Positions 52,574 through 63,910 are shown, counted from the stretch's first letter. The stretch: DNA of 64,000 bases from Staphylococcus simulans (GCF_002902285.1 NZ_PPRU01000001.1:23053-87052); one strand, 5' to 3'. The notes: generated from the sequence alone by a model not told the origin. Translations and numbers: made by a program.

Positions 52574-53341
52574 ATGTTAGTAAAACAAAAAGGAATTATT
52601 ATTAAAACAGTCGATTATGGCGAATCAGATAAAATTATTACCATCCTAAGCGAAAGTGGCGCGAAGATTCCTTTGATGGTCAAACGTGCTAAAAAAAGTA
52701 GAACAGGTATGCAGGCTAATACACAATTATTTGTATATGGCCTGTTTATCTATGCTAAATTACGTGGTCTAGGCATACTTAATTCAGTTGATGTTATCAG
52801 TCAAAATTATCAACTTCGTTTAGATATTTATGAGAGCAGTTATGCTGCACTTTGTGCTGAAGTCATTGACAAATCTATGGACGAAGAACAAATTTCTAAA
52901 TTTAATTATCAACTCTTACACTTTTGCTTGAACAGAGTTGAAAAAGGTTACAGTGCCCAACTGATGTCCGTTATTGTTTTATTAAAAAAAATGCCTGACT
53001 TTGGTTTTACTATCGCATTCAATCAAGATATTATCTCAGGCGATACAAACCAAGCAAATTTATGTGGCTACAGTTTTAAATATCATGGTGTGATTGCTCA
53101 GGAAAATTTGTATAGAGATGAACGAGCAGTTCCTATATCTAATAAAACGCTTTATTTATTGGATGTACTTCAAAAACTGCCTATAGATAAAATGAATTCA
53201 GTTAATATTCATCAGGATATAGTAGATGAGATGTCTGATTTGCTTATCATGTTATACCGGGAATATGCGGGTGTGTTTTTCAGAAGTCAAAAATTAATAA
53301 ATCAATTGCATCGTTTAGAGTCCAATAACCAGAAAAAATGA
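52574..53341 (+). CDS. recO: DNA repair protein RecO
   Basis: Loads RecA on gapped DNA with RecF and RecR. The 255 residues open with an OB fold ([21 protein letters not shown], about 2-22, and [10 protein letters not shown] about 38-47) and continue with a helical C-terminal domain. The zinc-finger cysteines of some RecO proteins are not evident, as is common in staphylococci. The ATG at 52574 is chosen with GGTGG eight bases upstream; a GTG at 52562 would overlap that site. Last gene of the phoH operon. Confidence 0.93.
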   Translation: MLVKQKGIIIKTVDYGESDKIITILSESGAKIPLMVKRAKKSRTGMQANTQLFVYGLFIYAKLRGLGILNSVDVISQNYQLRLDIYESSYAALCAEVIDKSMDEEQISKFNYQLLHFCLNRVEKGYSAQLMSVIVLLKKMPDFGFTIAFNQDIISGDTNQANLCGYSFKYHGVIAQENLYRDERAVPISNKTLYLLDVLQKLPIDKMNSVNIHQDIVDEMSDLLIMLYREYAGVFFRSQKLINQLHRLESNNQKK

Positions 53342-53346
53342 TAGAA

Positions 53347-53387
53347 AAATAAGGGTATATCGCAATTTCGCGATATACCCTTATTTA
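53347..53387. terminator. Bidirectional terminator between recO and glyS
   Basis: Perfect 16-bp stem AATAAGGGTATATCGC (53348-53363) and GCGATATACCCTTATT (53370-53385) around AATTTC, with A and T runs outside. Confidence 0.94.
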
Positions 53388-53394
53388 TTTAATA

Positions 53395-54786
53395 TTAGAA
53401 TTTAACTTTTTCAGCTAAGAAATCGTTTAATTCAGAGATTGGCATACGAACTTGTTCCATAGTATCACGTTCACGTACTGTGACTTGTTGATCTTCTAAT
53501 GAATCGAAGTCAAATGTAATACAATATGGTGTACCAATTTCATCTTGACGACGGTAACGTTTACCAATTGATTGTGATTCGTCAAAATCAACTGTAAAGT
53601 TTTCGCTTAATTGTTCGTAAACTTTAATTGCTTCTTCAGATAATTTTTTGCTTAATGGTAAAATTGCTGCTTTATACGGTGCTAGAGCAGGGTGGAAGTG
53701 CAATACTGTACGTTCATCTTTACTACCTTCAACACCTTCACGGTCATAAGCATCACATAAGAATGCTAATGTCACACGGTCAGCACCTAAAGAAGGTTCA
53801 ACACAGTATGGGATGAATTTTTCATTTGTTTCTGGATCATGGTATCTGAAATCTTCACCAGAATATTCACTATGTTTTTTCAAGTCGTAGTCTGTACGGC
53901 TTGCAATACCCCATAATTCGCCCCAACCAAATGGGAATTTATATTCAATGTCTGTAGTTGCATTAGAGTAGTGAGATAACTCATCTTGGTCATGATCTCT
54001 TAAACGAATATTTTCATTTTGAAGACCTAAGTCTAATAACCATTTTTCAGCAAATGTTTTCCAATAATTTTGCCATTCGATTTCTTCACCAGGACGGCAG
54101 AAGAATTCTAATTCCATTTGTTCGAATTCACGTGTTCTGAAAATGAAGTTACCTGGTGTAATTTCATTACGGAATGATTTACCGATTTGACCAATACCAA
54201 ATGGTAATTTTTTACGCATTGAACGTTGGACGTTTTTGTAGTTGACAAAGATACCTTGTGCAGTTTCAGGACGTAAGAAAATTTCGTTAGTTGAATCTTC
54301 AGTTACACCTTGGAAAGTTTTGAACATCAAGTTGAATTGACGGATATCAGTCCAGTTAGCAGTACCGCTTACTGGGCATTTAATACCTTCTTCTTCAATA
54401 ATACGTTTCATTTCATCAAAACTTAAACCATCTGCGATAAAGTTTTCGTCACCTTTTTCATTTTGCATAAATTCTTCAATTAATTTATCTGCACGGTAAC
54501 GAATTTTACTATCTTTGTTGTCGATCATAGGGTCATTAAAGTTACCTAAGTGACCTGATGCTTCCCATACTTTAGGGTTCATCAAAATTGCTGCGTCTAA
54601 GCCAACGTTATAAGGTGATTGTGAAATAAATTTTTTCCACCATGCACGTTTAATATTATTTTTTAATTCAACACCTAATGGACCATAATCCCAAGTGTTT
54701 GATAAACCACCGTAAATCTCACTGCCTGGAAATACAAAACCTCTGTGTTTTGCTAGCTGAACTACTGATTCCATATTTTTTGCCAT
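53395..54786 (-). CDS. glyS: Glycyl-tRNA synthetase (homodimeric type)
   Basis: Class II synthetase of 463 residues, alpha2 type (also called glyQS), unlike the GlyQ/GlyS pair of many bacteria. Visible: [22 protein letters not shown] at the N-terminus (first 30 residues), [16 protein letters not shown] (about 185-200), motif 2 [19 protein letters not shown] (about 215-235), motif 3 [12 protein letters not shown], and the C-terminal anticodon-binding domain. It also supplies Gly-tRNA for the pentaglycine bridges of staphylococcal peptidoglycan. The ATG at 54786 is set by GAGGAG eight bases upstream. Controlled by a T-box. Confidence 0.96.
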   Translation of the reverse strand: MAKNMESVVQLAKHRGFVFPGSEIYGGLSNTWDYGPLGVELKNNIKRAWWKKFISQSPYNVGLDAAILMNPKVWEASGHLGNFNDPMIDNKDSKIRYRADKLIEEFMQNEKGDENFIADGLSFDEMKRIIEEEGIKCPVSGTANWTDIRQFNLMFKTFQGVTEDSTNEIFLRPETAQGIFVNYKNVQRSMRKKLPFGIGQIGKSFRNEITPGNFIFRTREFEQMELEFFCRPGEEIEWQNYWKTFAEKWLLDLGLQNENIRLRDHDQDELSHYSNATTDIEYKFPFGWGELWGIASRTDYDLKKHSEYSGEDFRYHDPETNEKFIPYCVEPSLGADRVTLAFLCDAYDREGVEGSKDERTVLHFHPALAPYKAAILPLSKKLSEEAIKVYEQLSENFTVDFDESQSIGKRYRRQDEIGTPYCITFDFDSLEDQQVTVRERDTMEQVRMPISELNDFLAEKVKF

Positions 54787-54809
54787 AAATAACACTCCTC
54801 TTTAATAAT

Positions 54810-55045
54810 AAAAAAACGCCCCAAGATAACGAAATAAACATTTCGAAATCTTGGGACGAGTTATCTCATTTCTCATTGAAATTCGTAATAACCCGCGGTT
54901 CCACCCAAATTAGTGTAGACACTCGCTTAGATTATAAAAGTTGTTAGGCCAATTTAATTGTTAAGCTCGCACCATCCTTAACTCGCTTCAAACTTAATTC
55001 TAATGCATCCGAAAATTAAAGGCAAGTGTTTATATAGATTTGTAG
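54810..55045 (-). promoter_or_regulatory. T-box leader of glyS (glycine tRNA sensing)
   Basis: On the minus strand the T-box GGGTGGAACCGCGG lies at 54906-54893. The terminator pairs 54858-54840 with 54835-54817 (GTCCCAAGAT against ATCTTGGGGC, extended inside by CGAAAT/ATTTCG), then a T run. The likely specifier is GGC (54950-54948), glycine, on the 3' side of stem I, whose base pairs TTTAATT with AATTAAA. The long helical domain resembles the compact glyQS type without the full stem II. In S. aureus the glyS T-box reads several tRNA-Gly species. Confidence 0.93.
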
Positions 55046-55068
55046 ACCAAAACAATTACAGTTATAAT
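55040..55068 (+). promoter_or_regulatory. Sigma-A promoter of ccpN-ppsR
   Basis: TTGTAG (55040-55045), 17-base spacer, TATAAT (55063-55068). It is divergent from the glyS leader, whose own promoter must lie in the same short stretch. Confidence 0.7.
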
Positions 55069-55099
55069 ATAAATTGTAAGTGTGAAGGGGTGAAGACAT

Positions 55100-55723
55100 A
55101 TAGAACTGAGTAGTAGGCAAAGTGAAATTATCGAAATAGTAAAGCAAAATGGGCCGATTACCGGTGAAAAGATTGCCGAACAACTAAGTTTAACTAGAGC
55201 GACACTTAGACCTGATTTAGCTATTTTGACAATGTCTGGGTTTCTCGAAGCTAGACCTAGAGTAGGATACTTTTATTCTGGTAAATCAACAAATCAATTA
55301 TTAACAGAAAAATTACGTCAATATGTTGTTAAAGACTATCAATCTTTGCCGATTGTCTTAAAAGGCGATACTTCTGTTTATGAGGCAATATGTACAATTT
55401 TTCTTGAAGACGTCAGCACGTTATTTATTGTGAATACAAATAATGATTTTGTTGGAGTTTGTTCAAGAAAAGACTTACTCAGAGCATCCATGATTGGCGA
55501 GGATATACATACGATGCCAGTCAGTGTTATCATGACACGTATGCCGAATTTAACACACGTTTTAGAAAATGATTTGGTCGTACTAGCTGCACAGCTTATG
55601 ATTGAAAAAGAAATTGATTCTCTGCCGATAGTTCGTGGTAAAGATAATGGTAAGTTGGAAGTCATCGGGCGCATTTCAAAAACCACGATAACAAAATTAT
55701 TTGTATCAATTTTCGATGAGTAG
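55100..55723 (+). CDS. ccpN: CcpN-type repressor (HTH plus CBS domains) with non-standard start
   Basis: Regulator of 207 residues. It reads ELSSRQSEIIEIVK, then the winged-helix GPITGEKIAEQLSLTRATLR (about 19-38), DLAILTMSGFLEARPRVGYFY, and two CBS domains (about 75-200). It closely resembles Bacillus CcpN (YqzB), which represses gluconeogenic genes. No ATG, GTG or TTG exists between an in-frame TGA (55091-55093) and a TTG at 55226, which lies beyond the HTH. The best start is ATA at 55100, six bases after AAGGGGTGA; CTG at 55106 is the alternative. The pairing with ppsR is conserved. Confidence 0.88.
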   Translation: MELSSRQSEIIEIVKQNGPITGEKIAEQLSLTRATLRPDLAILTMSGFLEARPRVGYFYSGKSTNQLLTEKLRQYVVKDYQSLPIVLKGDTSVYEAICTIFLEDVSTLFIVNTNNDFVGVCSRKDLLRASMIGEDIHTMPVSVIMTRMPNLTHVLENDLVVLAAQLMIEKEIDSLPIVRGKDNGKLEVIGRISKTTITKLFVSIFDE

Positions 55724-55735
55724 GAGTAGGATTTA

Positions 55736-56560
55736 ATGCAAAAGATAAAAATAATAATTGCATCTGATTCGGTGGGAGAAACAGCCGAACAAGTTGCAAA
55801 AGCTTGTGTTTCTCAATTTAACTCGAAAAATTTCCAAAGTCAGATTGTACGTTATCCATATATTGAAACATTAGAGAATGTTGATGAAGTTATGGAAGTT
55901 GCGAAAGAAAACGAAATGAATATTGTTGTTTTCACGCTTGTAAAACCTGACATTAAAGAATATATGGAACAGCAATTAGCCGAAAAAAATATAAAACATG
56001 TCGATATCATGGGACCATTAATGAATATTTTAATTGATGAAATCGATGAAAAACCATACTATGAACCAGGTATAGTGCATAAACTAGATGAAGCATACTT
56101 CAAAAAAATTGAAGCGATTGAATTTGCAGTTAAATATGATGATGGTAAAGATCCGAAAGGTTTACCTAAAGCTGATATTATATTAATTGGTATTTCACGT
56201 ACTTCAAAAACACCTTTATCACAGTTTTTAGCACATAAGCGTTATAAGGTTATGAATATTCCAATCGTTCCTGAAATCAATCCGCCTGAAGGGTTATTTG
56301 AAGTAGATCCCAAAAAATGTATTGCATTAAAAATCAGTGAAGAAAAGTTGAATAAAATCCGTAAAGAAAGATTGAAACAACTCGGGCTTGGAGATTCAGC
56401 ACGTTATGCTACAGGGCAACGTATTCAAGAAGAATTGGATTACTTTGATAAAATAGTTGATCGAATAGGCTGTCCTGTGATTGATGTTTCAGACAAAGCT
56501 ATAGAAGAAACAGCGAATGATATCATGTATATAATTGAACAAAATAAAATGAATAAGTAA
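55736..56560 (+). CDS. ppsR: PPDK/PEP synthetase regulatory protein (kinase/pyrophosphorylase)
   Basis: DUF299-family bifunctional enzyme of 274 residues that inactivates a PEP-forming dikinase by ADP-dependent phosphorylation and reactivates it by phosphorolysis. It starts [20 protein letters not shown] and has the P-loop-like [18 protein letters not shown] (about 150-167). In Bacillus the homologue YqfL sits beside ccpN and modulates its effect on gluconeogenesis. It begins 12 bases after ccpN. The target dikinase is not in this window. Confidence 0.92.
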   Translation: MQKIKIIIASDSVGETAEQVAKACVSQFNSKNFQSQIVRYPYIETLENVDEVMEVAKENEMNIVVFTLVKPDIKEYMEQQLAEKNIKHVDIMGPLMNILIDEIDEKPYYEPGIVHKLDEAYFKKIEAIEFAVKYDDGKDPKGLPKADIILIGISRTSKTPLSQFLAHKRYKVMNIPIVPEINPPEGLFEVDPKKCIALKISEEKLNKIRKERLKQLGLGDSARYATGQRIQEELDYFDKIVDRIGCPVIDVSDKAIEETANDIMYIIEQNKMNK

Positions 56561-56569
56561 GCCTAATAC

Positions 56570-56606
56570 AATACGCTGGTGTTTTAAACTCAGCGTATTT
56601 CTTATT
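56570..56606 (+). terminator. Terminator of ccpN-ppsR
   Basis: AATACGCTG (56570-56578), 12-base loop, CAGCGTATT (56591-56599), then TCTTATT. The T run is broken, so strength is uncertain. Confidence 0.75.
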
Positions 56607-56636
56607 GAGCTAATAACTTTTATTTTTTATAGAAAA

Positions 56637-56645
56637 TGATATAAT
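56637..56645 (+). promoter_or_regulatory. Extended -10 promoter of dnaG-sigA
   Basis: TGATATAAT, a TGN-extended consensus -10, 30 bases before the dnaG start. No clear -35. Confidence 0.5.
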
Positions 56646-56674
56646 AATAAGACTAATGTATACAGGTGGTTATG

Positions 56675-58447
56675 GTGAGAATAGAGCAATCAGTAATAAA
56701 TGAAATAAAAGATAAAACAGATATTCTTGACCTTGTAAGTGAATACGTGAAATTAGAGAAAAGAGGGCGCAATTATATTGGTTTGTGTCCTTTTCATGAT
56801 GAAAAAACACCTTCGTTTACTGTTTCGGAGGACAAACAAATTTGTCATTGTTTCGGTTGTAAAAAGGGCGGTAATGTTTTTCAATTTACTCAAGAGATAG
56901 AAGGTATTTCGTTTGTCGATGCTGTTAAAGCCCTTGGAGAAAGGGTAAATATAAAAGTAGATGTTGGACAAAATAATGAGCAAAACCAAATCGCTTCTGA
57001 TGACTTAATGATGATTAAAATGCATGAACTTATGCAAGAATATTATCATTATGTACTGATGAAAACAGTGGAAGGGGAAGAGCCTTTAAAATATTTGAAG
57101 TCTAGAGGTTTCACTGAAGAACTGTTAAAAGACAGAAAAATCGGTTTTGCACCCGACAACTCTCACTTTTGTCATGATTTCTTGCAAAAGAAAGGTTATG
57201 ATATTGAGCTAGCGTATGAAGCCGGTTTATTATCTCGCAATGAAGAAAACTTTAGTTATTATGATCGATTTAGAGATAGAATTATGTTTCCTTTGCATAA
57301 TGCACAAGGACGAACTGTAGGTTATTCGGGAAGAACATACAAAAATCAAGAACCTAAATATTTAAACAGTCCGGAAACACCTATATTTCAAAAGAGACGA
57401 CTTTTATACAACGTTGACAAAGCAAGACGTATTATACGTCAAAAAAATGAAATTATACTATTAGAAGGGTTTATGGATGTTATTAAAGCTGACAATGCTG
57501 GGGTTAAACAGGTTGTGGCAAGTATGGGAACACAAATTTCCCAAGAACACATAGCGTTCATCAAAAAACTAACATCAAATGTCACATTACTATTTGATGG
57601 CGATTTTGCAGGACAAGAAGCTACACTTAAAACTGGGCAGCACTTACTAGAGCAAGGTCTGAATGTTTTTGTTATTCAACTTCCTTCTAAAATGGATCCA
57701 GATGAGTATATTACTAAATATGGGGAAGATGCTTTTAAAAAATACGTGGAACATGAAAAACGTGCTTTTGTATTGTATAAAGTCAATTTATATAAAGACG
57801 AAATCGAAAATAACGACATGGCTTATGAACAATACCTTAAAGAGATAACGAACGATGTTTCATTAATGCAATCAGGGATTTTACAGAAAAAAGTATTGCA
57901 AGACGTTTCTGAATTGTTTAAAGTAAGTTTTGATAGTCTAAATAATGAAGTGTCAAGACATAACCAACATTCATTTCAACAAATACCTGCTGCAGTTCCA
58001 GAAGTTAAACAAAAAAAATATTCAAAACAAGAAGATGCTGAACGTAAACTATTAAAACATTTTATGTTTAATAAAGACATTTTTCTTGAACATAGTCAGC
58101 GTGTAGAAGCAGATGACTTTACAAATCAGCAATTTAAGCGTATATTTAATATTTTGCACGACTACTATGCTGAAAATGAATATTATAATCTGAGTACTGC
58201 ATTATTATATAGTGATGAAGAAATAGATAGAGAAACTTTAATTGCATTAGACAATCTTTTACTCAATAACAATCCATATGAACATGAGATTGATGAGTAT
58301 ATTCAAATTATTGTTAGCAGTAGAGATGAAGAGACCTCTGAGTCATTAAACCAGAAGTTACGAGAGGCTACACGTATTGGTGATTCAGAACTGCAAAAGT
58401 ATTATTTGCAAAAGATTGTCGCTTTAAATCAAAAACGAATGTATTAA
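56675..58447 (+). CDS. dnaG: DNA primase
   Basis: Makes RNA primers for replication. The 590 residues begin [25 protein letters not shown]2 zinc finger follows ([11 protein letters not shown] and CHCFGC, about 40-64), then the TOPRIM catalytic core with [12 protein letters not shown] (about 265-276) and [12 protein letters not shown] (about 305-316), and a C-terminal helicase-binding domain. The GTG at 56675 was chosen because AGGTGG lies five bases upstream; the ATG one codon earlier is too close. It is followed by sigA, the classic macromolecular synthesis operon without rpsU, which is elsewhere in this window. Confidence 0.95.
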   Translation: MRIEQSVINEIKDKTDILDLVSEYVKLEKRGRNYIGLCPFHDEKTPSFTVSEDKQICHCFGCKKGGNVFQFTQEIEGISFVDAVKALGERVNIKVDVGQNNEQNQIASDDLMMIKMHELMQEYYHYVLMKTVEGEEPLKYLKSRGFTEELLKDRKIGFAPDNSHFCHDFLQKKGYDIELAYEAGLLSRNEENFSYYDRFRDRIMFPLHNAQGRTVGYSGRTYKNQEPKYLNSPETPIFQKRRLLYNVDKARRIIRQKNEIILLEGFMDVIKADNAGVKQVVASMGTQISQEHIAFIKKLTSNVTLLFDGDFAGQEATLKTGQHLLEQGLNVFVIQLPSKMDPDEYITKYGEDAFKKYVEHEKRAFVLYKVNLYKDEIENNDMAYEQYLKEITNDVSLMQSGILQKKVLQDVSELFKVSFDSLNNEVSRHNQHSFQQIPAAVPEVKQKKYSKQEDAERKLLKHFMFNKDIFLEHSQRVEADDFTNQQFKRIFNILHDYYAENEYYNLSTALLYSDEEIDRETLIALDNLLLNNNPYEHEIDEYIQIIVSSRDEETSESLNQKLREATRIGDSELQKYYLQKIVALNQKRMY

Positions 58448-58481
58448 AATTGTTAATATATATTTAAAGAGTTTTATTTAA

Positions 58482-59633
<1,152 letters not shown>

Positions 59634-59645
59634 TTAAGTAAAAAT

Positions 59646-59745
59646 AGCGAGACAATGAGCTGATAATGTTTGGCTGACGAAGGCAAGGAATCATGTAAAG
59701 ACCTACAGTCAATCGAATATCTTGCTTATTGTCTCGCTCTTTTAT
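59646..59745 (+). terminator. Large hairpin/terminator between sigA and trmK
   Basis: AGCGAGACAATGAGC (59646-59660) pairs with GCTTATTGTCTCGCT (59724-59738, one G-U pair), then CTTTTATT. The 63 bases inside can pair further (TTGGCTG near 59670 with CAGTCAA near 59706, GATA with TATC). It looks like a structured RNA domain ending in a terminator. Confidence 0.75.
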
Positions 59746-59761
59746 TAGAGGAGCCAAAGTG

Positions 59762-60433
59762 ATGATTTTAAACCAACGACTTACTGCAGTGAGTAAATAT
59801 ATAACTGGTGATGTATTGGCAGATATTGGTTCAGACCATGCATATTTGCCAATCTATTCGATAGAAAACGAATTATGTACTTCTGCTATTGCTGGAGAAG
59901 TGGTAAAAGGACCATATCAAGCTGCTTTAGATAACGTTAAAAAATATAGCATGCAAAATAGTATTGATGTTAAACTGGGAGATGGATTAAATGTCCTAGA
60001 AAAAACAAATAACGTTAATACTATTACAATATGTGGAATGGGCGGCCCATTAATTGCAGAAATACTCCAAAATGGAAAAGAAAAGCTAATGAATCAACCA
60101 CGTTTAGCGTTACAAAGTAATATTCAAACATCTACTTTAAGACGTACATTAATGCAATTGGATTACCATATTATTGATGAAGAGATTATGGAAGAAAAAG
60201 GCCATATTTATGAAATAGTTATTGCAGAATATGGTCATAAAGAATTAAAAGAAGTAGAGTTGAAATTCGGTCCGATTTTAATGAATTCTAAATCAGCTTT
60301 ATTCATTAAAAAATGGAATAGAGAATTAGAAGCTTTAAAAAACATCCAATCTCACTTGGATAAGAACAAACATCAAAGCCGCTTAGAAGAGATTAATCAT
60401 GAGATCAAATTAATTCAAGAGGTGTTATCATGA
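59762..60433 (+). CDS. trmK: tRNA (adenine22-N1)-methyltransferase TrmK
   Basis: Methylates A22 of tRNA; an essential protein in S. aureus. The 223 residues have a Rossmann SAM domain with DVLADIGSDHAYLPIY (about 21-36), GEVVKGPYQAALDNV (about 49-63) and TICGMGGPLIAEIL (about 88-101), and a helical C-terminus. The ATG at 59762 is set by AGAGGAG eight bases upstream. Its end overlaps the next gene by four bases, a conserved pairing. Confidence 0.94.
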   Translation: MILNQRLTAVSKYITGDVLADIGSDHAYLPIYSIENELCTSAIAGEVVKGPYQAALDNVKKYSMQNSIDVKLGDGLNVLEKTNNVNTITICGMGGPLIAEILQNGKEKLMNQPRLALQSNIQTSTLRRTLMQLDYHIIDEEIMEEKGHIYEIVIAEYGHKELKEVELKFGPILMNSKSALFIKKWNRELEALKNIQSHLDKNKHQSRLEEINHEIKLIQEVLS

Positions 60434-61524
60434 AAACTTCAGAGTTATTAAATATTTTAAATCAGCATGTTCCTTTTTCTTCTGCTGAAAGTTGGGACAA
60501 TGTTGGCTTATTAATCGGGGACAAACAACAAGAAATCACAGGTATACTGACGGCGTTAGATTGTACAATGGAAGTGGTAAATGAAGCAATAGAAAAAGAC
60601 ATTAATACAATTGTTGCACATCATCCACTTATCTTTAAAGGTGTTAAAAGCATCAATGAACAAGGTTATGGCGCTATTATTCGTCGTTTGATACAAAACA
60701 ATATCCAATTAATTGCTTTGCACACAAACTTAGATGTATATCGTTTTGGTGTCAATGCGATGCTATCAAAGCAAATTGGACTTACACATACTGAAATTTT
60801 AGAACCTCAACAAACAAATTATTATAAAGTCCAAGTGTTTATTCCTGAAGAAAATGTAGAGACATTTAAAAATAAAATGAATGATGAAGGTTTTGCATCT
60901 GAAGGTGATTATGAATACTGTTTCTTTTCTACTAAAGGTTCTGGACAATTTAAACCTGTCGAGAATGCACATCCTCATATCGGTGAGTTGGATCAAATCG
61001 AAACAGTAGAAGAAGTAAAAGTTGAATTCATGATTCAAGAGTACGAACGTACAAAAGCAGAGGATTGTATTAATGTACTACATCCATATGAAACACCGGT
61101 ATATGATTTTATTCCATTAACTAAAACGGTAAAACGCGGTTTAGGTATGATAGGACAATTACCAGAACAAACAACTTTAAAATCATTAGCAATGACTATT
61201 AAAAAACAATTAGATATACCAAGCGTCCGTTTCACTGGGAATCCAGACTCAGTAATCTCAAAAGCAGCAATTATTGGTGGCTCTGGTATTGGTTATGAAA
61301 AATTCGCACATCAAAAAGGTGCAGATGTATTTATCACTGGTGATATTAAACATCATGACGCATTAGATGCTGAAACAGAAGGATATAACTTAATCGATAT
61401 CAATCATTATAGTGAATATGTTATGAAAGAAGGTTTAAAATCATTACTTAAAGAATGGATTAGTAATGATAACCTTACTATTGAAGCTTCAACTTTAAAT
61501 ACAGATCCATTTAATTATGTATAA
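60430..61524 (+). CDS. Nif3-like dinuclear metal-centre protein
   Basis: Nif3/DUF34 family protein of 364 residues. The metal ligands are in VAHHPLIFKG (about 62-71), HTNLDV (about 97-102) and, at the C-terminus, FITGDIKHHD and DINHYSEY (about 300-330). Between the two halves lies an inserted PII/CutA-like domain (about 125-235). This matches S. aureus SA1388, whose structure is a hexameric ring with two metals per subunit. The function is still debated (hydrolase acting on damaged nucleotides or GTP cyclohydrolase-like roles proposed). Coupled to trmK by ATGA overlap. Confidence 0.9.
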   Translation: MKTSELLNILNQHVPFSSAESWDNVGLLIGDKQQEITGILTALDCTMEVVNEAIEKDINTIVAHHPLIFKGVKSINEQGYGAIIRRLIQNNIQLIALHTNLDVYRFGVNAMLSKQIGLTHTEILEPQQTNYYKVQVFIPEENVETFKNKMNDEGFASEGDYEYCFFSTKGSGQFKPVENAHPHIGELDQIETVEEVKVEFMIQEYERTKAEDCINVLHPYETPVYDFIPLTKTVKRGLGMIGQLPEQTTLKSLAMTIKKQLDIPSVRFTGNPDSVISKAAIIGGSGIGYEKFAHQKGADVFITGDIKHHDALDAETEGYNLIDINHYSEYVMKEGLKSLLKEWISNDNLTIEASTLNTDPFNYV

Positions 61525-61547
61525 AAAACTAAAAAGGAGGGATTTTA

Positions 61548-62888
61548 ATGGCCACACAACACCCATTTGAACAATTTGATTTAAGTCCACAACTTATAGA
61601 TGCTGTAGCTGACTTGAATTTTAATCAGCCAACTGAAATCCAACAAAGAGTAATCCCTAAAATTATCAAAGGTCAAAATATTATCGGGCAATCACAAACG
61701 GGTACTGGGAAGTCTCATGCTTTCTTGTTACCATTAATGGAAAAAATTGATACTTCAATTCAAGAACCCCAAGCTATCGTCGTTGCACCAACTAGAGAAT
61801 TAGCACAACAACTTTATAATGCAGCACATCATTTAGCACAATTTAAAGATGAAGTTAAAGTTACTTTATTTATTGGGGGAACTGATTTTGCACGTGATAA
61901 ACAACGTTGTAACGTGCAACCTCAATTAGTCATTGGAACACCAACACGTATCAATGATTTATCAAAGGACGGCACATTACATGCACATTTAGCTCAGTAT
62001 TTAGTTGTAGATGAAGCTGACTTAATGATTGATTTAGGTTTAATTGAAGACGTCGACCATATCGCAGCACGTTTAGATGACAGTGCACATATCGCTGTAT
62101 TCAGCGCTACGATTCCAAAATCTCTACATCCGTTCTTAAATAAATATTTAAATCAACCAGAACTTATTGAAGTAGATAGTAAAACACAAAACAAGAAAAA
62201 TATTGATTTTTACTTAATACCGACAAAAGGTTCATCAAAATTAGATAAAACTAAAGCTTTGATTGATATTATCAATCCATATCTATGCCTTATTTTCTGT
62301 AACAGCAGAGAAAATGCTGATGAATTAGCAGAATCATTAACTGCAGAAGGCTTAAAAATTGGTATGATTCATGGCGGATTAAGTCCTAGAGAAAGAAAAC
62401 AACAAATGAAACGCATCCGCAACTTAGACTTTCAGTTTGTAATCGCAAGTGATTTAGCATCAAGAGGTATTGATATCGAAGGTGTCAGTCATGTAATTAA
62501 CTATGATGTTCCTAAAGACATCGATTTCTTCACTCATCGTGTCGGCAGAACTGGTAGAGGCCAATATAAAGGTGAAGCATTTACTTTATATACGCCCGAT
62601 GAAGAATATTTAATTGCTGAGATTGAGAAAAAAGGTTATAAATTCCAAGATGTTGATATAAAAAATGGTGAACTAAAAGAAATCAAAGCGCATAATACAA
62701 GACAAACACGTAAAAACAAAGATGATCACTTAACTACTCAAGTGAAACAACAAGTTAAGCGCGGTAATAAGAAAAAAGTAAAGCCAGGGTATAAGAAAAA
62801 GTTCAAGAGAGAATTAGAAAATTTAAAACGTCAAGAACGTAAGAAATACAGTAAACGTCAAAACAGACAACAAAGAAAAAATAAGTAA
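61548..62888 (+). CDS. cshB: DEAD-box RNA helicase CshB
   Basis: ATP-dependent RNA helicase of 446 residues. Motifs in order: Q motif FNQPTEIQQ (about 25-33), I SQTGTGKS (about 48-55), Ia APTRELAQQ, II VVDEADLMID (about 150-159), III FSATIP (about 186), IV-V with ASDLASRGIDIEGVSHVINYD, VI HRVGRTGRG (about 330-338). The C-terminal 70 residues are very basic and probably bind RNA. CshB of Bacillus is a cold-shock helicase in RNA handling. It follows the Nif3 gene with AAGGAGG. Confidence 0.94.
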   Translation: MATQHPFEQFDLSPQLIDAVADLNFNQPTEIQQRVIPKIIKGQNIIGQSQTGTGKSHAFLLPLMEKIDTSIQEPQAIVVAPTRELAQQLYNAAHHLAQFKDEVKVTLFIGGTDFARDKQRCNVQPQLVIGTPTRINDLSKDGTLHAHLAQYLVVDEADLMIDLGLIEDVDHIAARLDDSAHIAVFSATIPKSLHPFLNKYLNQPELIEVDSKTQNKKNIDFYLIPTKGSSKLDKTKALIDIINPYLCLIFCNSRENADELAESLTAEGLKIGMIHGGLSPRERKQQMKRIRNLDFQFVIASDLASRGIDIEGVSHVINYDVPKDIDFFTHRVGRTGRGQYKGEAFTLYTPDEEYLIAEIEKKGYKFQDVDIKNGELKEIKAHNTRQTRKNKDDHLTTQVKQQVKRGNKKKVKPGYKKKFKRELENLKRQERKKYSKRQNRQQRKNK

Positions 62889-62904
62889 AGGTTAGGTGGA
62901 CAGA

Positions 62905-63795
62905 TTGTTAATTGGTTCTCATGTTCCGATGAATGGTAAAAAAATGCTGCTGGGTTCAGCAGAAGAAGCACATAGATTAGGCGAAAAAACATTTATGATT
63001 TATACAGGTGCACCTCAAAACACAAGAAGAAAAGACATCTCAGAACTAAATATTGAAGCCGGACACGAAGCAATGAAAGAATATGGTCTTTCTAATATCG
63101 TTGTACATGCACCTTATATTATTAATATTGCAAATACACAAAAACCCCATGTTTTTGATTTAGGTGTTGAATTTTTACAAAAAGAAATTGAACGTACCGA
63201 AGCAATCGGTGCAAAAGACATCGTCTTACACCCAGGTTCACACGTAGGAGCTGGTTCTGAAGCTGGCATTAAAAAAATTATTGAAGGTTTAAATGAAGTT
63301 CTAACAAATGAAAATGATGTCAGAATTGCATTAGAAACTATGGCCGGTAAAGGATCTGAAGTAGGTCGTACATTTGAAGAATTAGCACAAATTATAGATG
63401 GCGTAAATCATAACGAACGACTATCAATTTGCTTTGATACCTGCCACACACATGACGCAGGATATGATATCAAAAATGATTTCGACGGTGTACTTGAGGA
63501 ATTTGATAAAATAATTGGATTAGACAGAATTAAAGTACTTCATGTTAATGATAGTAAAAATGAAGTCGGTGCACATAAAGACCGTCACGAAAACATCGGT
63601 TTTGGTCATATCGGATTTGATGCATTGAATTATATTGTTCATCATGAAGTATTCGAAAACATTCCAAAAATTTTAGAAACACCTTTTGTAGGCGAAGATA
63701 AGAAAAATAAAAAACCACCATATAAACATGAGATTGAAATGTTGGAAAGTCAAACTTTCAATCCTGATATGAAGAATATCATTATGAGTGAATAA
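62905..63795 (+). CDS. nfo: Endonuclease IV (AP endonuclease)
   Basis: Cuts at abasic sites in base-excision repair with three zinc ions. The 296 residues begin [16 protein letters not shown] and contain HAPYIINIA (about 67-75), [11 protein letters not shown] (about 106-116), ALETMAGKG (about 144-152), [13 protein letters not shown] (about 177-189), [22 protein letters not shown] and ILETPF, which hold the zinc ligands. The TTG at 62905 is the likely start, five bases after AGGTGG; a GTG at 62896 would fall in that site. Last gene of the window. Confidence 0.95.
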   Translation: MLIGSHVPMNGKKMLLGSAEEAHRLGEKTFMIYTGAPQNTRRKDISELNIEAGHEAMKEYGLSNIVVHAPYIINIANTQKPHVFDLGVEFLQKEIERTEAIGAKDIVLHPGSHVGAGSEAGIKKIIEGLNEVLTNENDVRIALETMAGKGSEVGRTFEELAQIIDGVNHNERLSICFDTCHTHDAGYDIKNDFDGVLEEFDKIIGLDRIKVLHVNDSKNEVGAHKDRHENIGFGHIGFDALNYIVHHEVFENIPKILETPFVGEDKKNKKPPYKHEIEMLESQTFNPDMKNIIMSE

Positions 63796-63822
63796 TTCTA
63801 TTAGAGTAATTATGTAATTAAA

Positions 63823-63900
63823 AGACAAAGCTTACTTTGTCTCAGACCGTAGACAAACTACCGTTATAACTTGAAAAAGTGTAACGGTAGTTTATTTTTT
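63823..63900 (+). terminator. Tandem hairpins ending the trmK-nif3-cshB-nfo unit
   Basis: First hairpin: AGACAAAG (63823-63830), CTTA, CTTTGTCT (63835-63842), no T run. Second: AAACTACCGTTA (63855-63866) with TAACGGTAGTTT (63882-63893), inner ACTT/AAGT around GAAA, followed by a T run. The second is a strong intrinsic terminator. Confidence 0.88.
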
Positions 63901-63910
63901 TATGAAATTT

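Noticed and set aside
55226..55723. CBS-domain-only protein starting at the TTG at 55226
   Set aside because: The same frame upstream encodes a clear CcpN winged-helix domain, joined without a stop; the shorter reading would lose it and lacks a ribosome-binding site.
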